From JAMLJG01 sp035327585 (GTDB taxonomy: Bacteria; Verrucomicrobiota; Kiritimatiellia; CAIVKH01), in contig DAOLDD010000015.1 in assembly GCA_035327585.1 (NCBI GenBank), forward strand, positions 8,427 to 72,426: a stretch of 64,000 bases of DNA, in the 5' to 3' direction. Made by a program: the position numbers and the translations under genes. The first letter of the stretch is position 1. The number at the start of each line of letters is the position of its first letter. Below, one piece after another: positions 8,154 through 17,900 of the stretch. Under the pieces are notes generated by a model. The model was given only the letters and a program-made list of their open reading frames with translations. It was not told the origin of the DNA and did not search any database.

Positions 8154-11100
8154 ATGCCCCAAAACGTTCCATTCGTACACCTGCATTTCCACACGGAGTA
8201 CAGCCTGCTGGACGGCTGCTGCCGCGTGGGCGCGGCGGTGGAGAACGCGAAACAGATGGGGATGAACGCGCTGGCGATCACCGACCACGGGGTGATGTAC
8301 GGGGCAATCGACTTCTACAAGAAGGCGAAGGACGCGGGGATCAGGCCGATCATCGGGTGCGAGACGTACATGGCGCACGGTTCGATGCTGGAGCGCCGCC
8401 GCGAGGAGGAGACGGGCTCGCAGGCGAACCACCAGCTCCTGTTGTGCGAGACGAACGAGGGGTACGCGAACCTCATGCGCCTCGTTTCGATGGGCCACCT
8501 GCAGGGGTTCTACTACAAGCCGCGCATCGATCTCGAAACGCTCGCGAAATACAGCAAGGGCCTGATCGCGACGTCGTCGTGCCTGAACGGCCAGGTGCCG
8601 ACGCGCGTGTTGCGGGGGGACATGGCGGGTGCGCTGGAACTGGCGGGGACCTACGCCGAGATTTTTGGCAGGGGCAACTACTTCATCGAGCTGCAAAACC
8701 ACTCACTGGAGGAGCAGGCGGTCGCGAACCGGGGCCTGCTGGAGATCGCGAAGAAACTCTCGCTGCCGCTGATCGTCACCAACGACGTGCACTACCTGAA
8801 GCCGGAGCACGCCGAGGCGCACGAGGTGATGCTCTGCATGCAGACGGGCACGACGATGAGCGACCCGAAGCGGCTGCGCTACGGCTCGACGCAGTTTTAC
8901 ATGAAGTCCGGCGCGGAAATGCTCGCGCTGTTCCGCGACCATCCCGAGGCGCTGGCCCATACGGTCGACATCGCGGAGCGCTGCCACGTGGAGTTGAAGC
9001 TCAAGGGCGAGCTGCATTTCCCGACGTACATCGTGCCCGAGGGCTACACGCAGAAGGAATACCTGATCAAACTGGGCCGCGAGGGGCTGAAGCAGCGCTA
9101 CGGCATCGAGGACGTCCATCATCCGCGCAACGAGGAGGAGGCGGAACTCGCGAAGCGGTTCTTCTACGAGTTGGAAATCATCGAGAAGACCGGGTTCATC
9201 AACTACTTCCTCGTCGTGTGGGACTTCATCCACTACGCGCACCAGAACCGCATCCCGGTGGGGCCGGGCCGCGGCTCGGGCGCGGGCAGCGTGGTGGCCT
9301 ACGCGCTCGCCATCACGGGCATCGACCCGCTGCGGTATGGGTTGATCTTTGAGCGCTTCCTGAACCCGGACCGCGTGTCGCCGCCGGATTTTGACATCGA
9401 TTTCTGCCAGTGGCGCCGCGGCGAGGTCATCGACTACGTGAAGCGGAAGTACGGCGAGGAGAACGTCGCCCAGATCATCACATTTGGCTCGCTCGGGCCG
9501 AAGACGGTGATCCGCGACCTCGCGCGCGTGCTGGAGATGCCGCTCACGGAGGCGGACAGGCTCGCGAAGATGATTCCCGAGGCGCCGGACATGAACCTCG
9601 AGAAGGCGATTCAGGAGAGCCCGGATTTCCGGCGCGCCTGCGAGACGGAGCCCTCGGCGCAGCGCATCATGAAATACGCGAAGGTGCTGGAGGGGTTGCC
9701 GCGCAATCCAGGCATCCACGCCGCGGGCGTCGTCATCGGCGAAAAGCCGCTGATCGAAATCCTGCCGCTCGCGAAGGACAAGTCGGGGGCGCCCTGCACG
9801 CAGTTTGAAATGAAGCCGCTCGAGATGGTCGGGCTGCTGAAGATGGACTTCCTCGGGCTGAAGACGCTGACGATCGTGCAGGAGGCGGTGGACGCGGTGG
9901 AGCGCAACCACGGGGTGAAGATCGACCTCGACCGCCTGCCGATGGACGACAAGGCGGTGCTGGACCTGCTGAGCCGGGGCGATACGGTCGCGGTGTTCCA
10001 GGTGGAATCGAAGGGCATGCGCGAGATGCTGCGCAAGATCGGCGTGGGCCGGTTCGAGGACTTGATCGCGCTCATCGCGCTGTTCCGCCCGGGCCCGATG
10101 CAGTTCATGGACGACTTCGGCAACCGGAAGAACGGCCAGTCGAAGATCGAGTATCCGCATCCGAAGCTGGAGGCCGTGCTCAAGGAGACGTACGGCATCA
10201 TCGTCTACCAGGAGCAGGTGCAGCAGGCCTCCAACGTGCTCGCCGGCTTCACGCTCGCGCAGGGCGATTTGCTGCGCCGCGCGATGGGCAAAAAGAACAA
10301 GGACGAGATGGCGGCGATGCGCGCCAAGTTCGTCGAAGGCTGCGCGAAGCACAGCCATCTGCCTGCGACGAAGGCCGAGGCGATCTTTGATTTGATCGAC
10401 AAGTTCGCGGGGTACGGCTTCAACAAGTCGCACAGCGCGGCGTACGCGGTGGTGAGCTGGCAGACGGCGTGGCTCAAGACGCATTATCCGTCGGAGTTCA
10501 TGGCGGGCAACCTGTCCGTCGAGATCAGCGACAACGAGCGGATTGGCGAGCTGCTCGCGGAGTGCCAGGAGCTGGAGATCGCGATCCTGCCGCCGAGCGT
10601 GAACGAGAGCGGCGTGCGGTTCACCGCGCTGCCGCCGTCGCCGGAAGGGCGTCGCGCGATTCGCTTCGGCATGGCCGGCGTGAAAAACGTGGGGCTGGCC
10701 GCGGTGGAGGCCATCGTGGCGGAGCGGAAGAAAGGCGGCCCGTTCAAGGGGCTGCTCGAATTTTGCGCGCGCATCGACAGCCAGTTGGTGAATCGCAAAA
10801 CGATTGAAAGTCTCGTGCGTTGCGGCGCGTTTGACTTCACCGGGCTGGAGCGCAGCCGGTTGTTCGCGGGGATTGAGACGGCGATGGGCCGCGCCGCGTC
10901 GGAGCAGCGCGACCGCAAGGTGGGCCAGTTCTCCCTGTTCGACCAGTTGGAACCCGCGGCGGCGGGCGGAAGCGACGAGAGCCTGCCGGCGGTCGACCCG
11001 TGGCCGCAAAGCCAGAACCTGGCCGGCGAGAAGGAACTGCTGGGCTTCTACATTTCGGGGCATCCGTTGGCGGCGTTGCGCACCGAGATCGCGCGCTACA

Positions 11101-11708
11101 GCCTGCATTCGTTCTCCCAGTTGCGCGACGCGGCGGACCAGACGCAGACGCGAATCGCCGGGCTCGTGACGCAGTACACGAAGCGCTTCACGAAGAAGGA
11201 CCAGAAGGCGATGTGCGTTTTCCGGCTCGAGACGCTGGAGGGCTCGATGGAGGTCGTGGTCTTCCCGGCGGTATTCGAGCAGTACGCCGTGCACCTGCGC
11301 GAGGAGGCGCCGGTCCTGGTCTGCGGCGAGCTGGCGAAGGAGGGCGACCAGGCGCGGCTGCGCGCGAATGAAATTTATCCGCTGCCCGACGCGCACCGCT
11401 ATTTTGCGCAGAAGGTCAGCCTGCACGTGCCCGAGGCGCGCGCGTCCGGCGAGGTCTTCCGCGAGGCGCGGCAGATTCTGCGCGGGAATCCCGGCGATGT
11501 TCCGGTGACGATCTGCATCGAATATGCCGGCGGCGAACGCGTTGTGATCGCGGCGGAGCACACCTTCAAGACCACCGCGACGGCGCGCGTGATCCACGAT
11601 TTGGAGAAGGTGCTCGGCGAGGGCAGCGTGTACGTCGGCGTGAATCCCGCCCCCTGCCTGCGCCCGCCCCGCAAACGCGAGTGGGGCCGCCGCGAAAACG
11701 GCGGGTGA
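8154..11708 (+). CDS. dnaE: DNA polymerase III alpha subunit
   Basis: 1184 residues, the usual length of a DnaE1-type replicative polymerase. The N-terminal PHP domain begins PFVHLHFHTEYSLLDG with metal-type histidines (His9, His11), and ITDHG follows. The Pol3 palm has its catalytic aspartates in PDFDIDF (Asp412, Asp414) and KMDFLGLKTL (Asp565). The fingers/thumb region, helix-hairpin-helix part and an OB-fold (about residues 1005-1085, ARIAGLVTQYTKRF onwards) follow in order. It carries out chromosomal DNA synthesis in the replisome. The start at 8154 gives the canonical N-terminus; the Shine-Dalgarno is weak (GGTGGG). It ends 1 nt before the stop of the converging HAD gene. Confidence 0.96.
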   Translation: MPQNVPFVHLHFHTEYSLLDGCCRVGAAVENAKQMGMNALAITDHGVMYGAIDFYKKAKDAGIRPIIGCETYMAHGSMLERRREEETGSQANHQLLLCETNEGYANLMRLVSMGHLQGFYYKPRIDLETLAKYSKGLIATSSCLNGQVPTRVLRGDMAGALELAGTYAEIFGRGNYFIELQNHSLEEQAVANRGLLEIAKKLSLPLIVTNDVHYLKPEHAEAHEVMLCMQTGTTMSDPKRLRYGSTQFYMKSGAEMLALFRDHPEALAHTVDIAERCHVELKLKGELHFPTYIVPEGYTQKEYLIKLGREGLKQRYGIEDVHHPRNEEEAELAKRFFYELEIIEKTGFINYFLVVWDFIHYAHQNRIPVGPGRGSGAGSVVAYALAITGIDPLRYGLIFERFLNPDRVSPPDFDIDFCQWRRGEVIDYVKRKYGEENVAQIITFGSLGPKTVIRDLARVLEMPLTEADRLAKMIPEAPDMNLEKAIQESPDFRRACETEPSAQRIMKYAKVLEGLPRNPGIHAAGVVIGEKPLIEILPLAKDKSGAPCTQFEMKPLEMVGLLKMDFLGLKTLTIVQEAVDAVERNHGVKIDLDRLPMDDKAVLDLLSRGDTVAVFQVESKGMREMLRKIGVGRFEDLIALIALFRPGPMQFMDDFGNRKNGQSKIEYPHPKLEAVLKETYGIIVYQEQVQQASNVLAGFTLAQGDLLRRAMGKKNKDEMAAMRAKFVEGCAKHSHLPATKAEAIFDLIDKFAGYGFNKSHSAAYAVVSWQTAWLKTHYPSEFMAGNLSVEISDNERIGELLAECQELEIAILPPSVNESGVRFTALPPSPEGRRAIRFGMAGVKNVGLAAVEAIVAERKKGGPFKGLLEFCARIDSQLVNRKTIESLVRCGAFDFTGLERSRLFAGIETAMGRAASEQRDRKVGQFSLFDQLEPAAAGGSDESLPAVDPWPQSQNLAGEKELLGFYISGHPLAALRTEIARYSLHSFSQLRDAADQTQTRIAGLVTQYTKRFTKKDQKAMCVFRLETLEGSMEVVVFPAVFEQYAVHLREEAPVLVCGELAKEGDQARLRANEIYPLPDAHRYFAQKVSLHVPEARASGEVFREARQILRGNPGDVPVTICIEYAGGERVVIAAEHTFKTTATARVIHDLEKVLGEGSVYVGVNPAPCLRPPRKREWGRRENGG

Positions 11709-12401
11709 TTAATTGCCAATTTCCAATTGGCAATTGGCAATTGAAGATTGGGGAACGTTGAGCTGCGCAGCCGTCAGGCCGGTGTAGTCGGGGCGGTGGG
11801 TTTCGACGTGCGGGGGCAGGGCGGCGGCGTGGGTGGCGCCGGTGATGGCGATGACGGGCATGCCGGCGCGGCGCGCGGCTTCGAAGCCGGCCCAGGAATC
11901 CTCGAATACGCGGCAGCGCGGCGGCGGCACGCCGATGCGTTCGGCGGCGAGCAGGAAAATGTCCGGTTCCGGTTTGCCGTGCACCACATCCTCGCGCGCG
12001 AGCACGGCGCGGAAGTAGCCGCGCAGCTTCAGGCCGTCGATGACGAAATCCACGTTCACGCGTTCGGCGTTGGACGCCGCGGCGCAGGGCACGCCGGCGT
12101 GGAGCAGGTCATCCAGGAACTCGACCAGTCCCGGCATCGGCTGCATCGCAGGCGCGTAGATTTCGCGGTAGATCGCCTCCTTCTGCTCCGCGCGCCGGAT
12201 GATTTCGTCCATCGTAATGCCGTCGCCGTAGAGCGTGCGAAAAATGCGGTCGTTCGTCCGCGCGTAGAGGTGTTCGCGGTAGAACTCGCGGCTGATTTCC
12301 TTCCCGTTGCGCGAGCCCCAGAGCATCCACGCCTCCTCGTGAAAGGCATGGTTGTCCACGAGTGTGCCGTCGATATCAAAGATGACGCCGAAGGAGGGCA
12401 T
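11709..12401 (-). CDS. HAD-superfamily hydrolase (beta-phosphoglucomutase / phosphatase-like)
   Basis: 230 residues. HAD motif I is DIDGTLVDN (nucleophile Asp9, acid Asp11), motif II is in CAAASNA, motif III is the Lys of HGKPEPDIF, and motif IV is VFEDSWAGFEAA. An alpha-helical cap lies between about residues 17 and 80. This is the subfamily of small sugar-phosphate phosphatases and beta-phosphoglucomutases; the substrate is not predictable. The start at 12401 (MPSFGVIFD) is chosen on family grounds: the upstream open frame is translated tandem repeat. The last ~10 residues (IANCQLEIGN) and the stop codon lie in an intergenic CAATTGGCAATTGG-type repeat, so the native C-terminus has been replaced or extended by repeat DNA. 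Confidence 0.85.
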   Translation of the reverse strand: MPSFGVIFDIDGTLVDNHAFHEEAWMLWGSRNGKEISREFYREHLYARTNDRIFRTLYGDGITMDEIIRRAEQKEAIYREIYAPAMQPMPGLVEFLDDLLHAGVPCAAASNAERVNVDFVIDGLKLRGYFRAVLAREDVVHGKPEPDIFLLAAERIGVPPPRCRVFEDSWAGFEAARRAGMPVIAITGATHAAALPPHVETHRPDYTGLTAAQLNVPQSSIANCQLEIGN

Positions 12402-12423
12402 GGGGAGTGGGGGGGGAAGGGGG

Positions 12424-12522
12424 GAATGACGAATGACGGAATGACGAATTACCAATGACCAATGACGGAATGACGGAATGACGGAATGACGGAATGACGA
12501 ATGACCAATTATGAATGACGAA
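12424..12522. repeat. AATGACGG tandem repeat
   Basis: About 100 bp made of variants of GAATGACGAATGACGG, including five or more consecutive GGAATGAC units. It lies between the start of the HAD gene and the end of the TPR gene. Because the unit is not a multiple of three and contains few stops on the minus strand, it creates a spurious N-terminal extension of the HAD frame. Confidence 0.85.
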
Positions 12523-12540
12523 GGACCGATCAACGACTCG

Positions 12541-14601
12541 CTAATTCGCGCGCAGCCACTGGCGGACGACGGCGACGGCGGGGTGGTTGGGTTCCAGTTC
12601 GATAAAGCGGGAGTAGGCGGCGCGGGCTTGCGGGATGGTTTCGGCCTTTTCGCTGTAGATCTGGCCGAGCAGGTAGTGGCCGACGGCGTAGTTCGGGTCG
12701 CGCCGCACGAGATCCTGCGCGAGCAGGGCGGCGGAGGCGGTGTCGCGGGTCTGGTAGTAGAGCAGCGCGAGGTTATAGCGGGCGACGTGCAGGTCGGGGT
12801 TGAGGTTCAGCGCGCGCAGGTAGGCGTCCTTCGCGATTTCGTAGTCGCCCGCCTGCGAGTGCGCGAGGCCGAGGTTGTAGAAACCGCGGTCCATGCGGTC
12901 GTCGTTTTCGACGGCGCGGCGGAACGCGGTGATGGCGAGGTCCCAGCGCCGCTGCTTGAGGTGTTCGGTCCCCTGGTTGAACGCGGCGATGGCGGCGGCG
13001 GGGTTGCGCGACGCCGCGGGACGGAGGTCCAGTTGCCGCGCGGGCGGCTTGATCGTTTGCGGGGCGGGAGGAAGCGTCGCGGGCGGTGTGCGCGCGGCGG
13101 GCGTGGGGAAGGCGTCGGTCGGCGGTTGGGGCAGCGACGCCGGCGTGGGCAGCGGCGTCGGCGGTTCCGCGGAACGCGGCGCGGGCGCGGTGGGTGTGGC
13201 CGCGCGGGCCGCCGGGGTCAGCGCGCGGATGCGCTCGGTTGCGCGGCGGGTACGCGGATCGGCGGGGAACAGTTTTTCAAATTCGCGGTAGGTGGCGATG
13301 GCCCGTTCCGGCAGTTGCAACTGGCGGTCGAGCAGTTGGGCGAGGTCCCAGAGGACATCCGGGTTGCGCGGGTCGATCCGGGTGGCCGCCGTGAAGCCGA
13401 TGAGCGCGGCGTCGGTTTCGCCCGATTTCAGCGCGGCGCGGGCCATGCCGGCCTGGGCGTCGAACGATTGCGGCTCCAGTACGATGGCCTGCTTGTAGGC
13501 GCGGAGCGCTTCTTCAAAACGCTGGCGTTCCATCAGGAAATCGCCGAGTGAGCGATGGGCCTCCCCTTCGTCGAAGGCGACCCGCGCGGCGGCGCGCAGC
13601 AGTTTCTCCTGGGCCGGCTGGCGATTGTCGAGACGGGCGACTTCAGCGGCCTGCAGCAATTGCTCCATCGCGCCGCGCGTGTCGCCGCGTTCGCCGCGCA
13701 CCTCCGCCTGGCGGATCAATTCCTCTTCGCGCTGTTCCGGCGTGCGGGGGGCGGGGCGTTCGGGCATGGGCGCGGGCGCCGGTTGCGTCGTCGTGGGCGT
13801 CGGCGTCGCGATGAACTCCTGCACGGGCGGCGGCGCGACGGGCGGCCCGGAGACGAGGTCGGGATTGGCCAGCGCGTGGCGCGCGTAGTCCGCGGCCGGG
13901 CCCGGCTGTTTTTGCGCGAGGAATCGTTTGAAATACGCGGCGGCGCGCTCCGGGTCGCCGAGCCGCGTCTGGTAGATGAGCCCGACGTTGAAGAGCGCCG
14001 GCGCGTAGCGCGCATCCTTCTCCAGCGCGATGAGATGCGACTCGATGCTTTTCTCCGGGCCGATGGTGTGCAAATCCACCACGGCGAGCGCGGTGAGGAT
14101 GCGCGCGGAATGGGGCGCGCGGTTGAGCGCGGCGTGCAGCGCGCGGCGCGCGAGCGGCCACTGCCGGTGTTGGATGTAGAGGCTCGCCAGCATTTCGACC
14201 GGGCGCGGATCCTTTTCATTCATGCGGGCGGCCTGCTCGAAGAGGCGCGCGGCCTCCACGGGATTGCCCTCCTGCTGCTGGAGCTGCGCCAGGTTGTACA
14301 CGGGCTCCGCCAGCGTGGGACTCAACCGTCGGCTGTCCTCGAACGACTCCTGCGCGACGCGGTACTGGCCCAGCCGCCAGGCGGCCACGCCGAGGTAGTT
14401 GTAGGCGAGCGCGTTTTGTTCGCTGCCCGGCCGGCGCGAGATCGATTTTTCCAACAGCGCGCGGGCGCGGACCGGGTTGCCCCGCTTGAGTTCATAGACG
14501 CCCCGGTCGAATTCCGCCTGACCCGGCGGCTTGGAGCAGCTCGCGGCGAACAGCAATGCGCCCGCGGCGGCAACGGCAATAATGGAAAAGAAACGTGGCA
14601 T
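12541..14601 (-). CDS. TPR-repeat lipoprotein
   Basis: 686 residues. A lipoprotein signal ends at Cys22 (LLFAASC), so the protein should be anchored to a membrane and face the periplasm. Two blocks of tetratricopeptide repeats follow (about residues 30-420 and 530-686; clear units include FYNLGLAHSQAGDYEIAKDA and YNLALLYYQTRDTASAA). They are separated by a Pro/Ala/Thr-rich linker of about 80 residues. TPR arrays bind protein partners; no enzymatic domain is present. The start at 14601 (MPRFFS) gives the signal peptide; the longer frame reads into the neighbouring repeat element and would add an artefactual leader. Partner unknown. Confidence 0.8.
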   Translation of the reverse strand: MPRFFSIIAVAAAGALLFAASCSKPPGQAEFDRGVYELKRGNPVRARALLEKSISRRPGSEQNALAYNYLGVAAWRLGQYRVAQESFEDSRRLSPTLAEPVYNLAQLQQQEGNPVEAARLFEQAARMNEKDPRPVEMLASLYIQHRQWPLARRALHAALNRAPHSARILTALAVVDLHTIGPEKSIESHLIALEKDARYAPALFNVGLIYQTRLGDPERAAAYFKRFLAQKQPGPAADYARHALANPDLVSGPPVAPPPVQEFIATPTPTTTQPAPAPMPERPAPRTPEQREEELIRQAEVRGERGDTRGAMEQLLQAAEVARLDNRQPAQEKLLRAAARVAFDEGEAHRSLGDFLMERQRFEEALRAYKQAIVLEPQSFDAQAGMARAALKSGETDAALIGFTAATRIDPRNPDVLWDLAQLLDRQLQLPERAIATYREFEKLFPADPRTRRATERIRALTPAARAATPTAPAPRSAEPPTPLPTPASLPQPPTDAFPTPAARTPPATLPPAPQTIKPPARQLDLRPAASRNPAAAIAAFNQGTEHLKQRRWDLAITAFRRAVENDDRMDRGFYNLGLAHSQAGDYEIAKDAYLRALNLNPDLHVARYNLALLYYQTRDTASAALLAQDLVRRDPNYAVGHYLLGQIYSEKAETIPQARAAYSRFIELEPNHPAVAVVRQWLRAN

Positions 14602-14668
14602 GAATGGGGCGCATGCTAACGCCCGGCGAGGTGTGCGGCAAGCGGAAGGGTGTTTATGGGTTTGGCAC

Positions 14669-14882
14669 GCCCCCACCGGCCTTGCGCCGGTGGAGCGAAA
14701 GTTCTCCCGGCTACCGGGCTCCATAGCTGTTTAAGCGACCGGCGCATCCGCGCAGCGGATGCGAAAACGCATGCGTTTTCACCCGCGCGAATGCGCGGGC
14801 GCTGGTCGCGGAATTTGCGTCTATGGCCGCCCGGTAGCCAAGCTCAACTCCTTCACCACCGGCGCAAGGCCGGTGGGGTCGG
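14669..14882. repeat. ~215-bp palindromic element with terminal inverted repeats, copy 1
   Basis: The left end CCCCCACCGGCCTTGCGCCG (from 14670) is mirrored by the right end (14856-14879). Inside are nested complementary pairs: CTACCGGGC with GCCCGGTAG, GCGACCGGC with GCTGGTCGC, and a central hairpin around GCGGATGCGAAAACGCATGC. A second copy at 43070-43285 is about 80-85% identical by eye, and the end of a third enters the window at 63989. No transposase is encoded, so it is like a MITE or a large REP element. It fills most of the 325 bp between the TPR gene and the subtilase gene. Confidence 0.85.
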
Positions 14883-14926
14883 TTCGGAAATAAGGATGGA
14901 TTTCCGAGGAGGACGACGACGAGGGA

Positions 14927-17900
14927 TTACGGCGCTTCCAAATCGATCCTATAGTGACCGCCGGCGGACGGCGGGGCCACGTCGGTCCACACGTTCTCCG
15001 GTGGGAACGCGGGCAGGTTTGTCGCCAACGGACTGAAGCCCGACATCAGGTTGGTGCTGCGCGAGACGCCGTAGACGCGGCCCGTCGCGCTCTGCCAGCG
15101 GATCACCACCTCGCCCGCGGGGGCCGTGGCGGTGGATTCAAGCTGCAGCAGCGAGGCCGGATTCGTCGGGCTCGTGCCCGCGCGATATTCGTCCACATCG
15201 AGGAATCCGTCGTTGTCCCAGTCCGTGCCGATGCCGATGTTCGTGGTGCTGCCGAATAGTTCAATCTCGTACGCATCCGGAATCCCGTCGCCATCCGCGT
15301 CGGGGTTGCTGCTCGCGGCCGTCACCACGCTGCCGGTCGGCGAGTTCGGGCTGGCGCCCTCGGTGTTGACCGCGCGGGCACGGAAGAAATACGTCACGCC
15401 TTCAGTCAGGCCGGTGACGACCTCGCTCGTGCCGGCCACGGTGCGGTTGGAGTAGCCGGGGATGTAGGACGGCATTCCTGTAGCCGTGGTGACCAGCACA
15501 TCGTCCAGCGCGAATTCGTCGCGAGAACCGCTGCCACTGACGTCGTCGCCGTTCCACTGGAGATAGTAGAACGCGCCGTCCGCGATCGACAGGCCGGTCA
15601 GCGTCGTGGCCCGGTCCACCGCGACCCAGGTGGGCGGAGCATCCGCGGTCGCGGGAGAGGTGTAATCCAGCGCGGGGACGGCAGTGTATCCGCTGTCCGT
15701 CGAGGAATGGGCAAAATTGAAGCTGCTGGCCCAGTTCTGGTCGTTCCGTACATAAATGCGATAGGACACATTAAGCTCCGTGAGCGTGGAGCCGGTGTTG
15801 TTCTCGACACGGAGGACGATCGTGCCGGGCGTCCAATCGCTGCCCGCTGGCTGAATCCCCAGCGCGATGTTCCCGCCGCCAACATTGAATCCGTACGCGC
15901 CGCCCGTGCTCACATTGCCCGTGCTGGAGCCCCGAGCGAAATCGCCGCTGGTGTACGTGCCGCCGAAAACCGGCGAAGTGTTGTCGGACAGACCGGTGAT
16001 TTTCCATTCATCGGAATCGAGCTGACCCGCCGACGGCGTGGGCGCAAAGCCTGCGCCGGTGAAGGAGGTGAACGCATTGGAGTAGAGGACCGCGCTGCCG
16101 CCGCCCGCGGAGAAAACCGCGGACGTGCTGACATCCAACCGGTAGCTCGTGGCGGTGCTCACCGCGCTCCACGCGGCGGTGAAGTCGGTGGCGTTGGTGG
16201 CGCTGGCCCAGATGGCGGCAGGCGCGGGAGGCGCGGCGGGCGGAGGATCGCCGCCCCCGCCGCCGGCGGGAATGTAATCCACCTCGAAGTTGTCGACCAG
16301 CATGCGCTCGCCGGAGGAGCGGAAGAGTTCGATGTAGATTTTTTGTCCGGCGGCCGGCGTCAAATCAACCGGCCCGGAATCATAGGTCCGGTATTGCTTG
16401 TCGGCGGTGAACCAACTGCCGTTGGTGCTGAGGAGCGTGGTGTAGGCGCCGCCGCTGTTGGTGCTGTACCGGATCTGGAATTGCGGGGTGGGGCTGTTGT
16501 CCCATCGCGCGATGCCGAATGCGAACCGGCGCACGGTGTTGGTGATCACGTAGCGGAAGTACAGATTCGCGGCGGAATCGTTGCCCAACCGCCAGGCATT
16601 GCCACTGATGCTGTCAATCGTGTCGCGGATCGCGCCGTTCGATTCGAAGTAGTCGCCGGCCGGTAGCGCATTGTTGTTCGTGTAGGATTTCGTGTTGTAA
16701 CTGCCGGGTGCACCGCCGCCCCAGTTCTCGGTGGTGTCGAAATCCTCGATGTAGGTGACGAACGCGGGAGCGGGCGCCACGGTGATGGTGATGGTTTCGC
16801 TGTTGGTTCCGGAAATGTCCGCGGCGTGGAAGGTCACGAGGTAGGCGCCGGTGGGGCTGGCGTCGGGCCAGAGGAAGGCTCCGGTCCCGTTGGTGGCGCC
16901 AAACGTCGCGCCAGCGGGCAGGTTGCTCGCGGTGAGCAGGATGGCGTCATCGCCGACCGGGTCGGTCGCGGTGACCGCGAAACTGAGCGTATTGGTCAGA
17001 TAGACCTGGCGGTCGCCCACGGGCGCGAGGAGCGGGGGTTGGTTGGAGACGACGATGATGGCCACGTCCTGCGTCGCGGCGCCATCCTTGTCGGTGGCGA
17101 CGAAGCGGGAGGTGTAAACGCCGACCGGCGTGGCGCTGCTCCACGCGAAGGAACCGGTCCCGTTCGTTGCGCCGAACGTCGCGCCGGCGGGCAGGATCGG
17201 CGCGGTGAGGGTGATCGGGTCGTTGTCCACGGAGTCCGTGGCGGTGACCGCGAAGTTCAGCGTACGGCCGTCCACGACCGTCTTGTCGCCAACGGTCGCG
17301 AACGCGGGCGGCTGGTTGCTGGCGCAGCAGAGCGGCTCGCCGGCGGTGATGGCGATGCGCCAGCCGGAGGCGATGTTGCCGGAGTCGTCCGCCGCGGCGT
17401 CGACCACGTACAGCGACCACGTCCCGTTGGGATTGGCGCCGATGAATTCGGCGAGGCTGCCGGCATACGGCGCGGCGGGGGCTGGCGCGGGCATGCTGCT
17501 GATGCTGCCGGTGGGCTTGAAGGCGCCGCCGGTGATCGGACTGCCGACCGAACTCGCGGCGTCATCATCGAACGTCAGCGTCAGGCCGCTGATGTCGGTT
17601 CCACCTCCGACCGCACCCAGGAGGGCCACGCGGCGTCCATCCGGACTGGCGACCACGATGTCGAGGTCCTCGGGATACGTGTGCGACAAGCCGGCGATCG
17701 TGACGGTGACTTTGGTGACGGTCCCGGCGAGGCCGGAGACGTTGATCGTCGAGGGATACGGGCTGGCCTTGTTGTTGTCGACAATGGTGATCGCGGCGGA
17801 ATTCGCGTTGGTCACCGTGACGGCGGTCGTTCCGCCGAGGGTGTAGGTTTGGGAAATGGTGTCGTACAGGTTCGTGCCGTCGGCGAGCGCGAAGCTGACG

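Noticed and set aside
8703..11597. Very long open frame (over 960 codons) antisense to dnaE
   Set aside because: High-GC codon bias leaves the reverse frame open. The product is Arg/His-rich without domains, and dnaE on the other strand is unambiguous.
12424..12522. Possible CRISPR array in the AATGACGG tandem repeat
   Set aside because: Units are ~8 bp and contiguous, without unique spacers, and no cas genes are present.
14602..14724. N-terminal extension of the TPR lipoprotein (contains STGARPVG)
   Set aside because: It is translated from the palindromic element; the same STGARPVG word appears in frames through the other copy at 43 kb.
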